NCBI GenBank assembly: GCA_013372555.1
Contig: JAAPAX010000002.1
Span: 62,001 to 126,000, forward strand
DNA from: Elsinoe arachidis
Lineage: Eukaryota; Ascomycota; Dothideomycetes; Myriangiales; Elsinoaceae
Reading direction: 5' to 3'
Length of the DNA stretch: 64,000 nt
The translations under genes and the position numbers were made by a program. Shown piece after piece: positions 1 through 11,720 of the stretch; positions within the stretch are counted from its first letter, which is position 1; every line of letters begins with the position of its first letter. The notes beneath the pieces were generated by a model. That model saw only the letters and a program-made list of their open reading frames with translations. It did not search any database and had not been told where the DNA came from.

Positions 1-683
1 ACCGATGCAGGGAACATGTTAGAAGCAACAATCGGCTCTCGAGTTTGGGGATCCGAGTCTGTGCGAGAAAGTACAGGCGTCATTGGGGGTGAGATGGGCA
101 GCGTGATCGATTTGCCATAGCCGTCAAGCGGCTGCGATGACGGTGGTGAATAGGTAATGCCCACAGCATTGTGCAAATTGGTCATGTCGTATGACTGGGG
201 GATGTACGACAAGGTCACCTCCCCAGGGACGCCGTGCACTTGCTTGGAGTGGAGAGGGATGCGGAGGACTGTCTCCGGGTTTCGGACTCGGTACGGATTG
301 ATGACAGAGATGGTGGCATTGGTAAAATGGCGCCACGATTTGATCTTCTTTGCGGCGGCAGGAACAGCTACGATGTGGACGAAGGTGTCGGCTGGAAGAG
401 TCCGTAATGTCTCCTCATGACAATGGTCTGGCTTGTCTTGAGATATAAGAATGATGTCCGGTAAAGGCAGGTCGCGAAGAGAAGTGATGTGCGGATCCGA
501 AGTATGATGGCTGATCTGGAATCTGGGCATCCATATCGAAGAAGAACCAGCTAACCATGGGTCGACCAGAATGGTGAATTTGTGCGGTCGCTCACCTCCA
601 TGATGACCCGAGAATGACGTTTCCGATGTACAGGTTATCAAAAAGGTCGTGTCAGCGTTGAGATGCTGCACGGAGACAGGCAT
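1..683 (-). CDS. Metallo-beta-lactamase-fold protein, N-terminal part (runs off the left edge)
   Basis: The minus strand is open from an ATG at 681-683 to the window edge, giving about 227 residues with no intron. Visible motifs are VDPWLAG (residues ~40-46), then SQDKPDHCHEETLR (~81-94), which stands where a metallo-beta-lactamase metal-binding loop is expected, and later PGEVTLSYIP. This order is what I know from fungal proteins of the Lactamase_B_2/UlaG-like type. Classical HxHxDH is not seen; the loop is D-K-P-D-H, so activity cannot be assumed. The C-terminal part lies outside the window. It is divergent from the MARVEL-like gene. Family call fairly sure, substrate unknown. Confidence 0.7.
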   Translation of the reverse strand, partial: MPVSVQHLNADTTFLITCTSETSFSGHHGGERPHKFTILVDPWLAGSSSIWMPRFQISHHTSDPHITSLRDLPLPDIILISQDKPDHCHEETLRTLPADTFVHIVAVPAAAKKIKSWRHFTNATISVINPYRVRNPETVLRIPLHSKQVHGVPGEVTLSYIPQSYDMTNLHNAVGITYSPPSSQPLDGYGKSITLPISPPMTPVLSRTDSDPQTREPIVASNMFPAS

Positions 684-1663
684 GGCGGATGCTGTGAGCG
701 ACCCCTTCCTGATTATAGATGCATGACAGGAAGGAGAAGAACTTCTACGCCTTCGAGCGGAGGTGGAGAGTAGGCGGCGACGAAGACGGCAGGCAGAGGG
801 ACAAGACATGAAGAAGAGGAAACAGGGCGGAGCCAGGGATCATGAACGATCGACCGAGTGGACAGGCGATGATGGGCAAGATCAGCCGTTAGCTGCACGT
901 CGGACCTGGCGAACCCTTCAAACGGCTATCTTGTGCCAGTGCATCGGACTCGATTTGTTCATCTTCATCGTTCTGCGATATTGTGCCAAAGGGCGTGTTG
1001 TCGATGATGGGGAGAGCAGCTCAACAAACACCGTGAGAATGCCATGGTAAGGTGAGATCATCGGTGGTTGGTCACCCAGCCATGCCTCGAGTAGGGCTTG
1101 GTAGTTAGAAGACCTGGCGCATCATCAATGTTTGTGTTTGCAATGTTCATTAGCACTCTTGCACACATCTGTACAACATATTCTTCTCTCGTTCGATCGA
1201 CTCGACTTTGCGCGTCAATCTGATTCTCAATCCCAGCATCCAGTTCACCGTCGCACAAGAAAATCAGGCACTTTCCAGATTGGGAAATCTGTGGTCGGCG
1301 CGGGGCAACCACTTCCGAGACCGACAACAACACTGAAGAGAACATCTTCGTCTCACATACCAACGGCCACTCCGCCGTTACAACGTCAATCCTGCGACAG
1401 CTAGAGATCGCATCGACTACAAGAGCTGGGATATACAGTCACGACTGTCGCGGCGGAGAGAGCGGGCGCAACCGGCGAGGAAACCTCACCTTTGCTGACA
1501 CCTCGTGCGCAGGCGCCTTCACCGTCAAGAACTACTCCCTCCAACACCAGAGCATCTCGAATCGCACAGCCTATCGCCACAGTCCGGACTTGACTCCGAC
1601 AAACGGTCTGAAACCGCCATCATAGCTTCCTCAACCGACTCATCCGTAACCGCCGACCACAAG
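684..1663. other. Intergenic region between divergent genes
   Basis: About 980 bp of normal base composition lie between the start codons of the metallo-beta-lactamase-fold gene and the MARVEL-like gene. It must hold both promoters and 5' untranslated regions. Short open frames occur on both strands but have no recognisable protein similarity and no consistent intron pattern. I see no RNA gene or repeat here. Confidence 0.5.
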
Positions 1664-2453
1664 ATGGCGCGCAGTGTTTCGCGATCTACTCGCTACTATA
1701 CCACACAAACGGTCCAGTATGTCTGGCCAACGCAACAATTGCTCGGTTGGCGCTTCGTCATGTATGCGACGGGCGGCACCATCATCGGAGTCTTTGCTGC
1801 GTTCCTCATAGCCCAACAACAACTCCAGCTCGGCATACCATGGATCTTCCCGTACGGCATCACGGTGGGCGCTCTCACAATCATCTTCCTCTTCGTCATG
1901 GAAGCCATGATCACTCAGCGCAAACTCCTACCTGGTCTGGTCATGCTCGGCGGCTTCATTTTGCTGGTGTTGTACCTCGCTGGGCTAATCGAGACCGCTC
2001 TGCAGTTGTTTGGCAGCGGAGTAAGTATCTTATTAGGATGTTTGGTGATGCGGCTGACCCTATGTAGAGCAACGTCAACGGAAACTGTCAAACCTTTGTC
2101 ATCAATCAACCCTCAAGAGGAGTTACTCTCGCCACTTTTGCCTTCTTACAACAACGAAGTATATGCCAATCGTGGCAGGCCGTCTTCGCCTTCTGGATCG
2201 TCGGCGTCGTCTTCCTCATCTGGATAATATTCCTTGCGAGTCAGGTAAACAGCAAACAATATGAATGATCCAACGGACTTCCGAGCCCGGCTTGTAATTA
2301 TTTGAGATTGACTGATATTTGGATCAGTGTTACGGAAATGTAGAGTCTCGTCAGTTCCGGGAGACAGATTACTACGATGAAGAAGGTAGTGTTGTGGAGG
2401 AAGCTCGCCCGAGCCGCCGGAGAGCTGTTCATGCACACACATGGAGGGCGTGA
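1664..2453 (+). CDS. Four-TM MARVEL-like membrane protein
   Basis: Three exons, 1664-2020, 2068-2244 and 2328-2453, joined by introns of 47 and 83 bp with GT..AG ends, give 219 residues. The start is the ATG of MARSVSRSTR. Four hydrophobic segments are clear: about residues 30-50, 61-79, 89-111 and 158-176, with a short polar loop containing NGNCQTF between the last two. The C-terminus is hydrophilic and acidic to basic (YYDEEGSVVEEARPSRRR), presumably cytosolic. Four-helix topology, size and loop placement match fungal MARVEL-domain proteins. No catalytic residues are expected; the role (membrane organisation or transport) is inferred. Without splicing the frame would end at 2227 and lose TM4. 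Confidence 0.7.
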
Positions 2454-2518
2454 TGAGGGATATCAGGGTTGCTCATTTATGCATTTACGGCCGGCAACAT
2501 AATACCCAGCTTTGGTAC

Positions 2519-3961
2519 TCATTTGTTCAAGATCACTGAATCAAGCACTTCTTTCACCACCAACCAGTCCGTCTCAATGTCCACTTGGTGGTTGGAGACG
2601 GCAAATCTGACCGCCGGCTTGCCTTCCCATTTGGTACCGGAGCAGTAAATCTTCCTTAGGTCATTGATCCGTTTGATCAAATCGCCATTAACTGTCTCGT
2701 CCTTGGCCCTGAAGAGCACGATCATATACGTCAGTGATATCGGCTCTGCATCGAGTTGTTCAGAAGGCGGCAGCAGCTCAAACGATTCGCTTTCCACCAT
2801 GTACCGAGCTATTCGCCTGGAGAATCGAATCTGTCTTGAGAGCATTTCTTGAAAGCCTTGCTTACCGAAAGAGATAAGATTAGCATAGACTGGCAGTGCC
2901 CTGAATCTTCTTGAGTTCTCCAACCCAATGCTCAAAGGTGATGGTATAGAAGCGGCTGAGGTCGATAGGTAGGGTGCTCCTGGGTTCTGGAATACTTGCT
3001 CGCCGATCCCGAGATGTTTCGAGAAGAAGAACCCACAGTCGTACGGCACATTCAGAAGCTTGTGGCCGTCTCCCGTGATAGAGTCTGCCAACTCCATGCC
3101 TTCGACACCCTTCTTGATGGCAGCAAACTCCTCCTCTTCCTCATCCAAGATTCGGGCCATAAGTCCAAAGGCTGCATCCACATGCACCCATGCCCCGTAC
3201 CCGTCAGCCAAACGTCTGATTCTCTCCATGTCCTCCTTACCACGAGTGGCGAACAATCCAGTATTGACCTCCGCACAGCTGACAGCAATGATACTTTTCC
3301 TTCCCACGACCGCAAGTTCCTGCTCCAGCTTGCCAAAGTCAAAACCACTGGCACTGCCTTCCCTGCCCACATCCACAACAGCATCGTGCCCCAGACCTAC
3401 CACGCTGCATGCCTTTCTCAAGCTGCTATGCTCATCACATGTCAACACCCGCAGCTCCTCCAGGCCTGCCCTCTTCATCGCCCCAACAATACCATGCTTC
3501 GCCACACTAGGCTTCAACCCCTTCTCCCCTCCAGCCCACTTGACCACAGCTTCCCTACCACAAGCCAAGCCAAGAATATTGCTCGCCGTCGCACCAGTCG
3601 TGAAGATCCTGTGGTCCCATCCCTTGCCAAGATCTAGAAGCTCAATGAGCATCCGCAGTGCTGCATCCTCGACTTCGGTCGTGATATTCTCGTTGGGCAA
3701 GTGAACGGACACATTCTGATCGTACTCTGAGACGATGTGGTCGGCGGCCAGAGCGGAGGGGGTACATCCGCCTGTCACGAAACCATAGTAGCGAGAGGAA
3801 CGAGAGCTCTGATTCAAGCCAGGAACGACTGTGTCGTTGAGGTGTGAGATGGTAGCTTCATGACCGAGACCGGCGGCTGGTAGGTTCCGGTGTATCGAGG
3901 CTGCGGAGGTAGAAAGAGCGGCAGGCGAGGGGAGGACGGCGATATCTTGCGGTTCTGCCAT
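2519..3961 (-). CDS. PLP-dependent group II decarboxylase (aromatic-amino-acid/glutamate decarboxylase family)
   Basis: A single 480-residue exon starts at ATG 3959-3961. Landmarks of the pyridoxal-dependent decarboxylase fold are present: GCTPSALAADHI (~65-76), TTGATASNILGL (~121-132, phosphate-binding region), CDEHSS (H178, expected to stack on the PLP ring), VHVDAAFG (D262, pairs with the pyridine nitrogen), and GDGHKLLNVPYDCG with K301 as the predicted Schiff-base lysine. The length matches the family. The expected reaction is alpha-decarboxylation of an amino acid in the cytosol; an aromatic or diamino acid is possible but the substrate cannot be read from sequence. It lies in the same orientation as TF1, about 750 bp downstream of it, so co-regulation is plausible but unproven. 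Confidence 0.85.
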   Translation of the reverse strand: MAEPQDIAVLPSPAALSTSAASIHRNLPAAGLGHEATISHLNDTVVPGLNQSSRSSRYYGFVTGGCTPSALAADHIVSEYDQNVSVHLPNENITTEVEDAALRMLIELLDLGKGWDHRIFTTGATASNILGLACGREAVVKWAGGEKGLKPSVAKHGIVGAMKRAGLEELRVLTCDEHSSLRKACSVVGLGHDAVVDVGREGSASGFDFGKLEQELAVVGRKSIIAVSCAEVNTGLFATRGKEDMERIRRLADGYGAWVHVDAAFGLMARILDEEEEEFAAIKKGVEGMELADSITGDGHKLLNVPYDCGFFFSKHLGIGEQVFQNPGAPYLSTSAASIPSPLSIGLENSRRFRALPVYANLISFGKQGFQEMLSRQIRFSRRIARYMVESESFELLPPSEQLDAEPISLTYMIVLFRAKDETVNGDLIKRINDLRKIYCSGTKWEGKPAVRFAVSNHQVDIETDWLVVKEVLDSVILNK

Positions 3962-4712
3962 TGAATCAGGTCAAGCTGACAGATTGCCTAGAAGACGATA
4001 GGTGATCGAAAGCATGATTGAGATGATGGTTCCGATTTTCTAGTCTGCGGAGATGTCATGAGTCACGCTGGAGATGCACAGAAACGAAGCGCGATGTGGG
4101 AGGCAATGGATCACTATTAGAGAATCGTTGTCATCTTACAGACGGTATACTCCTATCGCAATAGTTTACATCTCAACGCATTCCTACCACATCAATCAGA
4201 CATTGTTCCGTCTGAGCGTGTCCATAAAGACGTAAATTTCCACACTCATTGATAACACCCATTACTGATCGGATCGTATCCCTCTGCTTCCAATTGGATC
4301 ATTCCCAACCGTAGCCGGCGGTTCGTCGCCTCGAGCCGTGCAAGACTTGCTCTCCAGCCATTGTGTACCTTCGACATGGGTCGATGGTCTGGGGATGCGT
4401 CCCGCAAGGGGGCTGCAGGTCTGTCAGAGGAAATCCTTTCCACCCGCCATGACAACGAGTCTTTCAACATAGCGCAGGTATACACACTTTTGTCCTTTGC
4501 ACCCACGGTCTGCATATCGAATTTCGAGAGGATATCCAAGCCGATGTGGATCGTGCGGAAGCGAGCTTCTCAGTGACGTTCAGCGTCCATTGGGATGGCG
4601 TAAGCGGTTTGAGCACGCCACAGCTTCAGTGTCATGTTGGCGACTTGCCGCTGGTGTTCAGCATCGAGAGAACATTGTCTCGGGGTAGCACCACCTTGCA
4701 ACTACCAGCTCA
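3962..4712. other. Intergenic region between decarboxylase and TF1, with a weak minus-strand open frame
   Basis: This 750-bp stretch lies upstream of the decarboxylase and downstream of TF1. The minus strand has an open frame at about 4246-4640 ending in a Lys/Arg/Leu-rich stretch (LARLEATNRRLRLGMIQLE). It has a TGA in the middle and no convincing ATG. It may be an eroded gene or chance. No RNA gene or transposon remnant is evident. Confidence 0.4.
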
Positions 4713-6449
4713 TCAGGGCACTGAGAGCATAGCGGACCCCAGAACATCGAGAGTATCGTCTGTGCTGAATGTGGCGAACAGGTTACTCCAATCTGCAAAG
4801 TCATTCGTGATAAGCAGGTCGTTGTCGAAGATGCTTTCGTCGGTAGGCCAACCATTCATGCTCCAAGCTTTGCACCGCAATCTGTCCAATTTATGCCGAT
4901 TCGGATCATCCTGGTCGAAAAGCTCTGTGAAGCACCTTTGAGCTGTTTTCGCCCTATCGTCCTGGCCCCACGGTAGAGATCGCGGGTACTTGATTAGGTC
5001 TAGCAGGAGGATTGCACACGCATGATATACGTTGAAGTGATCCAATACGTAATTGAATGGAGTACAGACAAAGTCACCGCGGCAGACGAGATGCAATTGC
5101 GCAAATTCGATTGCGCCTTGCACAGCCCTATGAGGGATTAGCAACGGGAACAGGATGCCAGATGGCAGCCTTGGACTATGTACTTACCCTTGGCGACTCT
5201 GAGGGCCCCAAGTCGGATCTCGAAGGTACGGCTGGTTGACGATGTAGACGAGTCTCCAAGCGATCATCTCCACAGCGTAGGCGACAAATCGGTGGGCCGA
5301 GCCAGTTTGTGATCGACAATGTTCGGCAAGCTGCGATGCTTGTGAACGTATCGCTTGAGCCTCGTCATTAAGCTGGAGCACGACGCTTTCCAAGCAACGA
5401 CGAGAACCGTAGACATCGGAAAGAGCTTTTGCGAATACTTTGAAGGCGTTCATGCGGAATGTGAGGAATGCGCCTGTGGGCTGCTCGTCGGTGAATAAAC
5501 ATCGAACACCAGAACCTGAGGTTTGCAGTAAGGTGGGTAGTCCATGAGCAACAGAGAATGCAAGATCCATTTCAAGCACGAGGTTGTACAGTGTTCTTCT
5601 GTCGGTGCAGGCTTCTTCGGAGATACCTAGTGTGCTAGGATCGTGGTGTAAGCCGGCCAATTGAACAGCTCTGACCAGAATGGCAATATCGGATGGATTT
5701 GGGGCCATGGTTCTCTCGGAGATTCCTGGCAGAGCGAGTAGTATAGCAGCGCGGATACAACTGAGCGAGGCAGATCCGGGATATCCAAGTCCCGCCAGCA
5801 AGCCAGTCGCTGCTGCTCGCCAACTTGAGGACGGACGGAGTAGGACCATTTTTGAGTCCCAAGCTTCAATTGAGGCTGAAGCAGCGTACAAGACGGCCAG
5901 AAGGACCACGGTTTCGTTGTCGCTGACGGTGTCGCTTTTAGACTCCAGCTTGACTTGAGTCTCTCTGATTGCGGCCCGATTGATCACCGGTTGGTAAACA
6001 TTGCGATATTCGAAATACCATGCCACGAGATGATCGATCTCCTTCGACGTGAGATCTGAGAGATCAGCGGCTTCATACGCTGGGACAGTCGCGGCAAACG
6101 ATTGTGCGTGGGTCCCAAGCGAGTCTGGTACTTCATTCCGAACATCAGCAAGCCAGGAGGTACCAGAAACGAACCGTACACCATCACTCGAGGATGACTC
6201 TATCGGCAAAGGAGATCCAGACCAGATGGTAGCATTGTCGGTACCTTGACTTCGACCAGGCGATACGTGCACCTCTGTTGGTACGCGAGACTTCGTTTCG
6301 TAGACACATGGACGGCCGTGCTGTTTGCAGTGCCGACAAGTGGGCTTTGTACGATCACACCTGATCTTCCGAGCGCGGCATACAGAGCAGGCTTGGACAG
6401 CGCGCGGTCTTTTGGGCGACTTGCGGTTGAAATTGAGCGTGTGCTGCAT
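4713..6449 (-). CDS. Zn2Cys6 fungal transcription factor (TF1)
   Basis: Two exons, 6449-5188 and 5127-4713, separated by a 60-bp intron (GTAAGT..TAG), give 558 residues. The N-terminus carries a canonical binuclear zinc cluster, C-x2-C-x6-C-x6-C-x2-C-x6-C, at C21, C24, C31, C38, C41 and C48, preceded by a basic stretch (RKSPKRPR). The middle region (~140-400) has the leucine-rich helical pattern of the fungal regulatory domain, including the YFEYRNVYQPVI segment. It is a nuclear DNA-binding regulator. The left Copia+hAT composite begins 162 bp upstream of its start codon. Without that insertion the factor would be divergent from the MFS gene, a common arrangement for pathway-specific regulators. 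Confidence 0.88.
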
Positions 6450-6483
6450 GTTGTCAAGTCGGATTTGTTTGTCCTAATCTGTT

Positions 6484-6516
6484 CGGCTGCCGTGCACGCA
6501 CGAATGTCTCGGCCGA
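6484..6516. promoter_or_regulatory. Candidate Zn2Cys6 binding sites upstream of TF1
   Basis: CGGCTGCCG (6484-6492, a CGG-N3-CCG inverted pair) and the perfect palindrome TCGGCCGA (6509-6516) lie 35-67 bp upstream of the TF1 start codon. Zn2Cys6 proteins commonly bind inverted CGG triplets, so autoregulation is possible. Occupancy is inference. Confidence 0.4.
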
Positions 6517-6606
6517 CATGATGGAAATGGCAGTCGTCCTTATGATAAATTCGCCTCGCTCTCTCGGATGTCAGGATGAGGGCGAGGCCAGACTTCCTTA
6601 CCAGGC

Positions 6607-6611
6607 GGATG
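6607..6611. repeat. Target-site duplication GGATG of Copia composite copy A (left)
   Basis: GGATG directly precedes the LTR (TGTTGTAAC...). The same five bases follow the other LTR at 19710-19714. Five bp is the normal duplication length for copia-type integrase. Confidence 0.9.
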
Positions 6612-6753
6612 TGTTGTAACTTAAAGGCTGGTACAGCTTCTCTGGTACTAAAGGACTAGTACTGATGAGTCAGCACACGCATAGTAGATAATCGGTTATT
6701 GTAACTCTCTAAATAAAACACACATCTCTCGATCTAATTTGCTAAGTATAATA
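6612..6753 (+). repeat. 5' LTR of copy A
   Basis: 142 bp, TG...TA (formerly CA). It keeps more C and G than the other three LTRs in its first ~90 bases (GGCTGGTACAGC, GATGAGTCAGCACACG versus GGCTAGTATAGC, AATAAGTTAGCATACG at 19568), so RIP was weaker at this outer edge. Confidence 0.92.
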
Positions 6754-6774
6754 GGTTATAAGCCTAGCGCTTCT
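6754..6774 (+). other. Putative primer-binding site of copy A (initiator-tRNA internal type)
   Basis: GGTTATAAGCCTAGCGCTTC follows the LTR directly. Its complement ends ..GGCTTATAACC, one transition away from the GGCUCAUAACC anticodon arm of initiator tRNA-Met. That suggests priming by an internal half-tRNA, as known for Drosophila copia, rather than by a tRNA 3' end. Confidence 0.5.
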
Positions 6775-6849
6775 TAAGAAGTACTTAAAGCTATAGCAAA
6801 TTAAGCGTATTATTATTAAAAGGATTATTAAGCCGCCTATACCGGATTT

Positions 6850-9800
6850 CTAGACTAGCTATATTAGGATAAACACTTATAGTAGCCTATATATATTCTT
6901 CGTTAAACAGCTTAATAGACTAATTAAAAGTATCTATTAATTGCCTTTTAGCTAATTAATATATCCTTAAAAGGCTTAAACAAAATCTATAAAACTTAAA
7001 TTCTTAAGAGAGAAAGTAATTATAATACCTAGAGAGTAACTCTAGAAGTTATCCTTATTAAGAAGAATATTATTAGTTATATATTTAGTAACCTTAACTA
7101 GATTAATAAGTAAGAGCCTCCTCTACTAACTAACTACCTAGGGGGTATTAATAGTATCTTCTATAAAGTAGAAATAAAGAAATAGTAAAAGGATAATAGA
7201 ATTACATATAGAATTATTATATTAAGGCTCTATAAGTCTATTAGACCTTACTATAGAACTACTCTAAAGACTATAAAGGACCTTATAATAACTATTAAAG
7301 CTATATTTAGACTAATAGTAATTTATAAGCTTTATTAATCTATTAGGAAGCTCTACTAAGTAGTTCTTCTATTTAATAATAATACATTAGAGTACTATAA
7401 AAACTTTTAGAGGTATATTTATTAGTATAATATTATAGTAGAATAAATGGCTCTTACTACTAGCTAATAGGCTTATTTCTATAGCCTCCTAGGTTCTTAT
7501 ATTATAATACTCTTTATAATAGGTACTAAAGGAGCTAAATAGCTTAGGAATTAGAGGTTAACTCTCTAACCTAATACACTACTTAAGGTAATAATAGCCT
7601 CTCTAAGGAGAGAAAGACTACTCCTTAAGAAAAATAATTTAATATTTATAGCTACTAGTTATATTAAAGACTAATATATATAGTATACTTACTATACTTA
7701 TTTAAATATTAACTACTTTAAGTAGTATCCTAAGAAAGCCCCTAAAGGCTAGAGTAATAAGAAGGATAGTAAAGACAAGAGTAATAAAAGAATAAAGAAT
7801 AACTCTAAAAGTAAGACTAAAGGGAAGTTAGACAAAGTAAAAGGCTATTTAGTAGTAAATAAGGAACTTAAACTTAAGAGTCTAGAATCTAATAAATATA
7901 ATAATAGAGACTCTATTATAAGTAAAGGAGCTATTATTATATCCTTATTATAGAGTAGTATAAATTATAATAACTATATCTAGAATTCTAGAGTATTAAA
8001 ACACTTTATTAATAACAGATTATAGTTTACTAATATCTATATTATAAAGAAGCCTCTTAGAATTAGTTAGACTCTTAAAACTTAAAACCTTATTTAGATA
8101 GAAGTTAGAACTATAGTTTTTACTATTATAAACAAGGCTAGTAAGAAGACTACTATTAGCCTTAAAGGCTATATCTATTCTCTATTATCTCCTTATAATC
8201 TTATTTCCTCTAGGAAGATTACTAGAGTAGAAGGTATTAAACCCTTTAAACTCTAGCTCCTTAATAAGTATAATAAGGAAGTAGAAATACTTAAGGTAGA
8301 TAGTAATATTAAATAGCTTTAAAACTTTAAGATTTACAAGAGTAATAATAACCTTTATCTAAAGAAGACTACCTTTAGAAGGGACCTAAGCTATATTATA
8401 GTAAATCTAGCTATAGCTAGAACTACTAAGGTAACATCTAAGAGATAGTATTAGAGGCTTAGTTACTCTAGAAGTATAGTAATAACTTATATAAAGAACC
8501 TTACTATAGAGATAGAAGAGTTCTTATTATCTAAACTTAGCTACTATCTACTATATATAGTATTAAAGGTATAATAAGTTATATTAAAGAAGCTAAGAAT
8601 ATCTCTATCTTACTTACTAGATAAGCTATATATTAACCTTATAGGTCTAATTAAACCTCTATTATATAAAGGGCATAGGTATAGTATATTTACTACCTAT
8701 AGGAAGAGTAACTTTAAGAGCTAAAGAGCTTTACTTACTAAAGACTAAGTATTTAGCTTTATTAAGTACACTTCCCTATATAATAGTAAAGCATGTAATA
8801 AAGCATCCTTCCTCTAGATCTTAGATAGTAGTAGTAAATTCTTAAGCCTAGAGCTTAGAGTAAAGATTTAAGCCTAAGGTTAGAGATAGAATATCTTATT
8901 ACTATATACTTACTATTAAAATAGTAAAGTAGAGTTAACTAATAAGATAGTTACTATTAGAATAAGATATATCTTTATTAACTATAGAATTCCTCTAGAG
9001 TTCTAGAACTTAGTTATTAAATTTGCTATTTATATTATTAATAGGACTACTTATACTAAAACTAAGAAAATCCTACTTTAGGTCCTATATAAAGACCTAA
9101 AGGTTACTACTAACTCTATCTTACTATTATATATTAGACGCTTTAGCTATAAGGTATATATATATAATTATAATATTCTAAAATTATATAAATTCTAAGT
9201 AAGAGTATAGCTTAGATAGTATATAGAAATATAAGCTAACTCTACTATAAATTACATAGTTTAGTAGCTATACTAGTACTAAGCTAAGGATAAATAGAAG
9301 AATAGGTTCTTCTTTACCTCTTATATAATATTTAATAAGGACCTTACCTACTTAGACTAGTCTTATATGTCTATTAAATAACTATATATCCTATAGACAA
9401 GAAATCTATAGATAGCTAGACCTAAGGCTTTATAGCTTTAGAGGAAGTAGATATTTATTAGCTAAAATAATATATAATTTAGTTATAAGAATCTAGAAAC
9501 CTTAGACTATTAATTCTAATAACACCTTTATAATACTTAGGCTAAAGATCCTTCCTTAGGAAGTAATAAACTCTATACTAAAGCTTAAACCTTTAAATCT
9601 ACTTTATCTAATATATCTATAACTTTATTTAGAATATCTTATTCTTTATAAGAATAGAAAGAGTCTTAGTTAGAGCCTTCTATCTAATAGAGAGAGTCTT
9701 AAATAGAGTCTTCTATTAAATATAATAACACTAAGGATCTTATAATACTCCTACTAGAAGTCCTAGAGAAGCCTTATTCTATATATAATCTACCTAAGTA

Positions 9801-11543
9801 TAAGGCTAACTAGCTACTTCTACCTATAACTAATAAGGATGTTAATATACTTATAATACTATTTTATATAACTCCTACTACTAGTAAAAGGAGAAGGTTA
9901 AAGTTATCTCTATTATTAATAGTAAGATCTATTAGAAGATTACTTAGATTATATTAACAAATTAATTATAAAAGACTTAATTCTAGTAGGGTTATTAGTA
10001 ATACTACTACTCTTAGTAGTACACTAAGAGGGAGAATTTTTAGGCTAGATCTATAAACTATAAAAGAAGCTCTCTCTAGCCCTAAAGCTAGGCATTAGAA
10101 AGCTATAATAAAGGCTAAGTTTAACTTATTAATAGTAACTAGAACTCTTAAGATTATTAAGAAATCTTAGACCCTAGCTAGATATAGACTAATAACTAGT
10201 AAATAGATATTTAAGACTAAAAGGCTTCTAGATAGTTCTATTAATAAATATAAAACTAGATAGATAGCTAGAGGCTTTATATAGAGAGTAGGTATTAATT
10301 TTATTAAGACCTTTACTCTAATACTAAGAGCTAAAACTAAGAGAGTTATTCTAGTATATACTCTTTATTATAATTAGGTAATTATAATAGCTAATATAAT
10401 TACTATATTCCTTAGGCTAGATATTAATCTTAAGAACTATATCTACTACCCTAAGGAAGTCCTTATTAAGGACTTAGCTAATAAGCTTATTATCCTAATA
10501 AAGAGGCTCTATAGTCTAAAATAAGCTACTACTCTTTAGTATAAAGCTATTATTAAAGCTCTTAAATTACTTAGGTTTATTAGATTAGAGAGTAATACCT
10601 ATCTCTTTATTAGTAAGTTCTATATTATGTTAGTATATGTTAATAACTTTAGAATTATTGCTACATATTAGAAATATACTAATAAGCTAGTATAAGACCT
10701 CTATATTAAGTTCCCTATAAAAGTAATAAGCTCTAATCTCTTCCTTAGTGTATAACTCTATAGAACAAAGAATATAATTAAGATTAAGTAATTATACTAT
10801 ACTAGAGAGAAGCTTAAAGGTTATAACCTTCTCTATATAAGGATAGTTAAGTATCTAATTAATATAATCTATAAGCTAAATTATAGTTAGGTTAATACTA
10901 ATAACTATTAGAAGTTTAATATAATTATTAGTAAACTTTAGTATCTTACTAATAACACTAGGCCTAATATTAGTTATACTACTAATTATTTAGCTAGATT
11001 CTTATAAAATCCTTTAGTAGCTTATATTATTACTAGTAGGCAGATCTAGAGATATATTAATAGAACTATTAAGCATAGTCTAACCTTTAGAAGAACTAAT
11101 AGATTACTTAGTAATACTATTTAAGCCTACTCTAACTCTAACTTTACTAGTAATAATAAAACATTAAGGTTAACTACTAGAACTATTATCTATATACTTA
11201 GTATATCTATTATCTAGAAGTTAAAGCTTTAGAAGACTATAGTACTATTAAGTACTAAAGCTAAGTATTTAGTATTAACTAAGACCTATAGAGAAGTTAA
11301 TTAGCTTAGAAATCTAGTTACTAAACTTAAGCCCTTTACTAATATTAACCTTAGTCTAGTTAAGACCTTTATTAATAATAAGTTAGCTATTAAGTTAGCT
11401 AGAGATTATACTAACTTAAGGAGATTAAAGTATATTAATCTAAGGAATTATTATTATAAGGAGTAATATAAGCTTAGAACTATTAAATTAAAGTATATTA
11501 ATATAACTTAGCAATTAGCTAATACACTTACTAAGCCTAAGTC
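6850..11543 (+). pseudogene. Copia gag-pol relic, copy A
   Basis: Reading the plus strand through stops, I recognise in order: a protease-like segment near 7980-8040 (stop-NSRVLKHFINNRL); integrase core traces around 8600-9160 (LYINLIGLIKP, later PLEF-stop-NLVIKFAIYIINRTTY); reverse transcriptase at 10080-10900, whose YVDD box now reads YVNNF near 10635-10650; and RNase H at about 11245-11530 with LSTKAKYLVL (family STxEAEY) and ANTLTKPKS. The domain order integrase before RT defines the copia type. TGG/CAG/CAA to TAG/TAA and Asp to Asn changes are what RIP produces. The C-terminal end is interrupted by hAT only a few codons before the original stop. Confidence 0.85.
11536..11543. repeat. hAT target-site duplication CCTAAGTC (left, copy A)
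   Basis: CCTAAGTC precedes the hAT terminus TAGGG.. and recurs at 17774-17781 after ..CCCTA. An exact 8-bp duplication is the hAT hallmark. Confidence 0.92.
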
Positions 11544-11720
11544 TAGGGCGGTCGTTAGGCTAGGTTAGGTACCTAAAATGCTAACTACAACCTAGACCCG
11601 ACCCTACCTATAGCCCGTGCTAACCTAGCCCCTACCCGCTAAGCTTAGACTAGGCTATTTTCACGTTAGGTAGGGGCTAGTACTAGGTACCTACCTGCCC
11701 CTACCCGAGGGTGCCTAATA
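11544..11720. repeat. GC-rich subterminal region of hAT, left end
   Basis: Contains repeats of the type CCTACCTG-CCCCTACCCG and AGCCCCTACCCGCTAAG on the plus strand plus GGTAGGGGCTAG on the other. Such subterminal arrays are transposase-binding sites in hAT elements. They contain little CpA, which may explain why they escaped RIP. Confidence 0.6.

Noticed and set aside
2996..3704. Two overlapping plus-strand frames of about 213 codons
   Set aside because: Both are antisense to the decarboxylase, which has clear family motifs and its PLP lysine.
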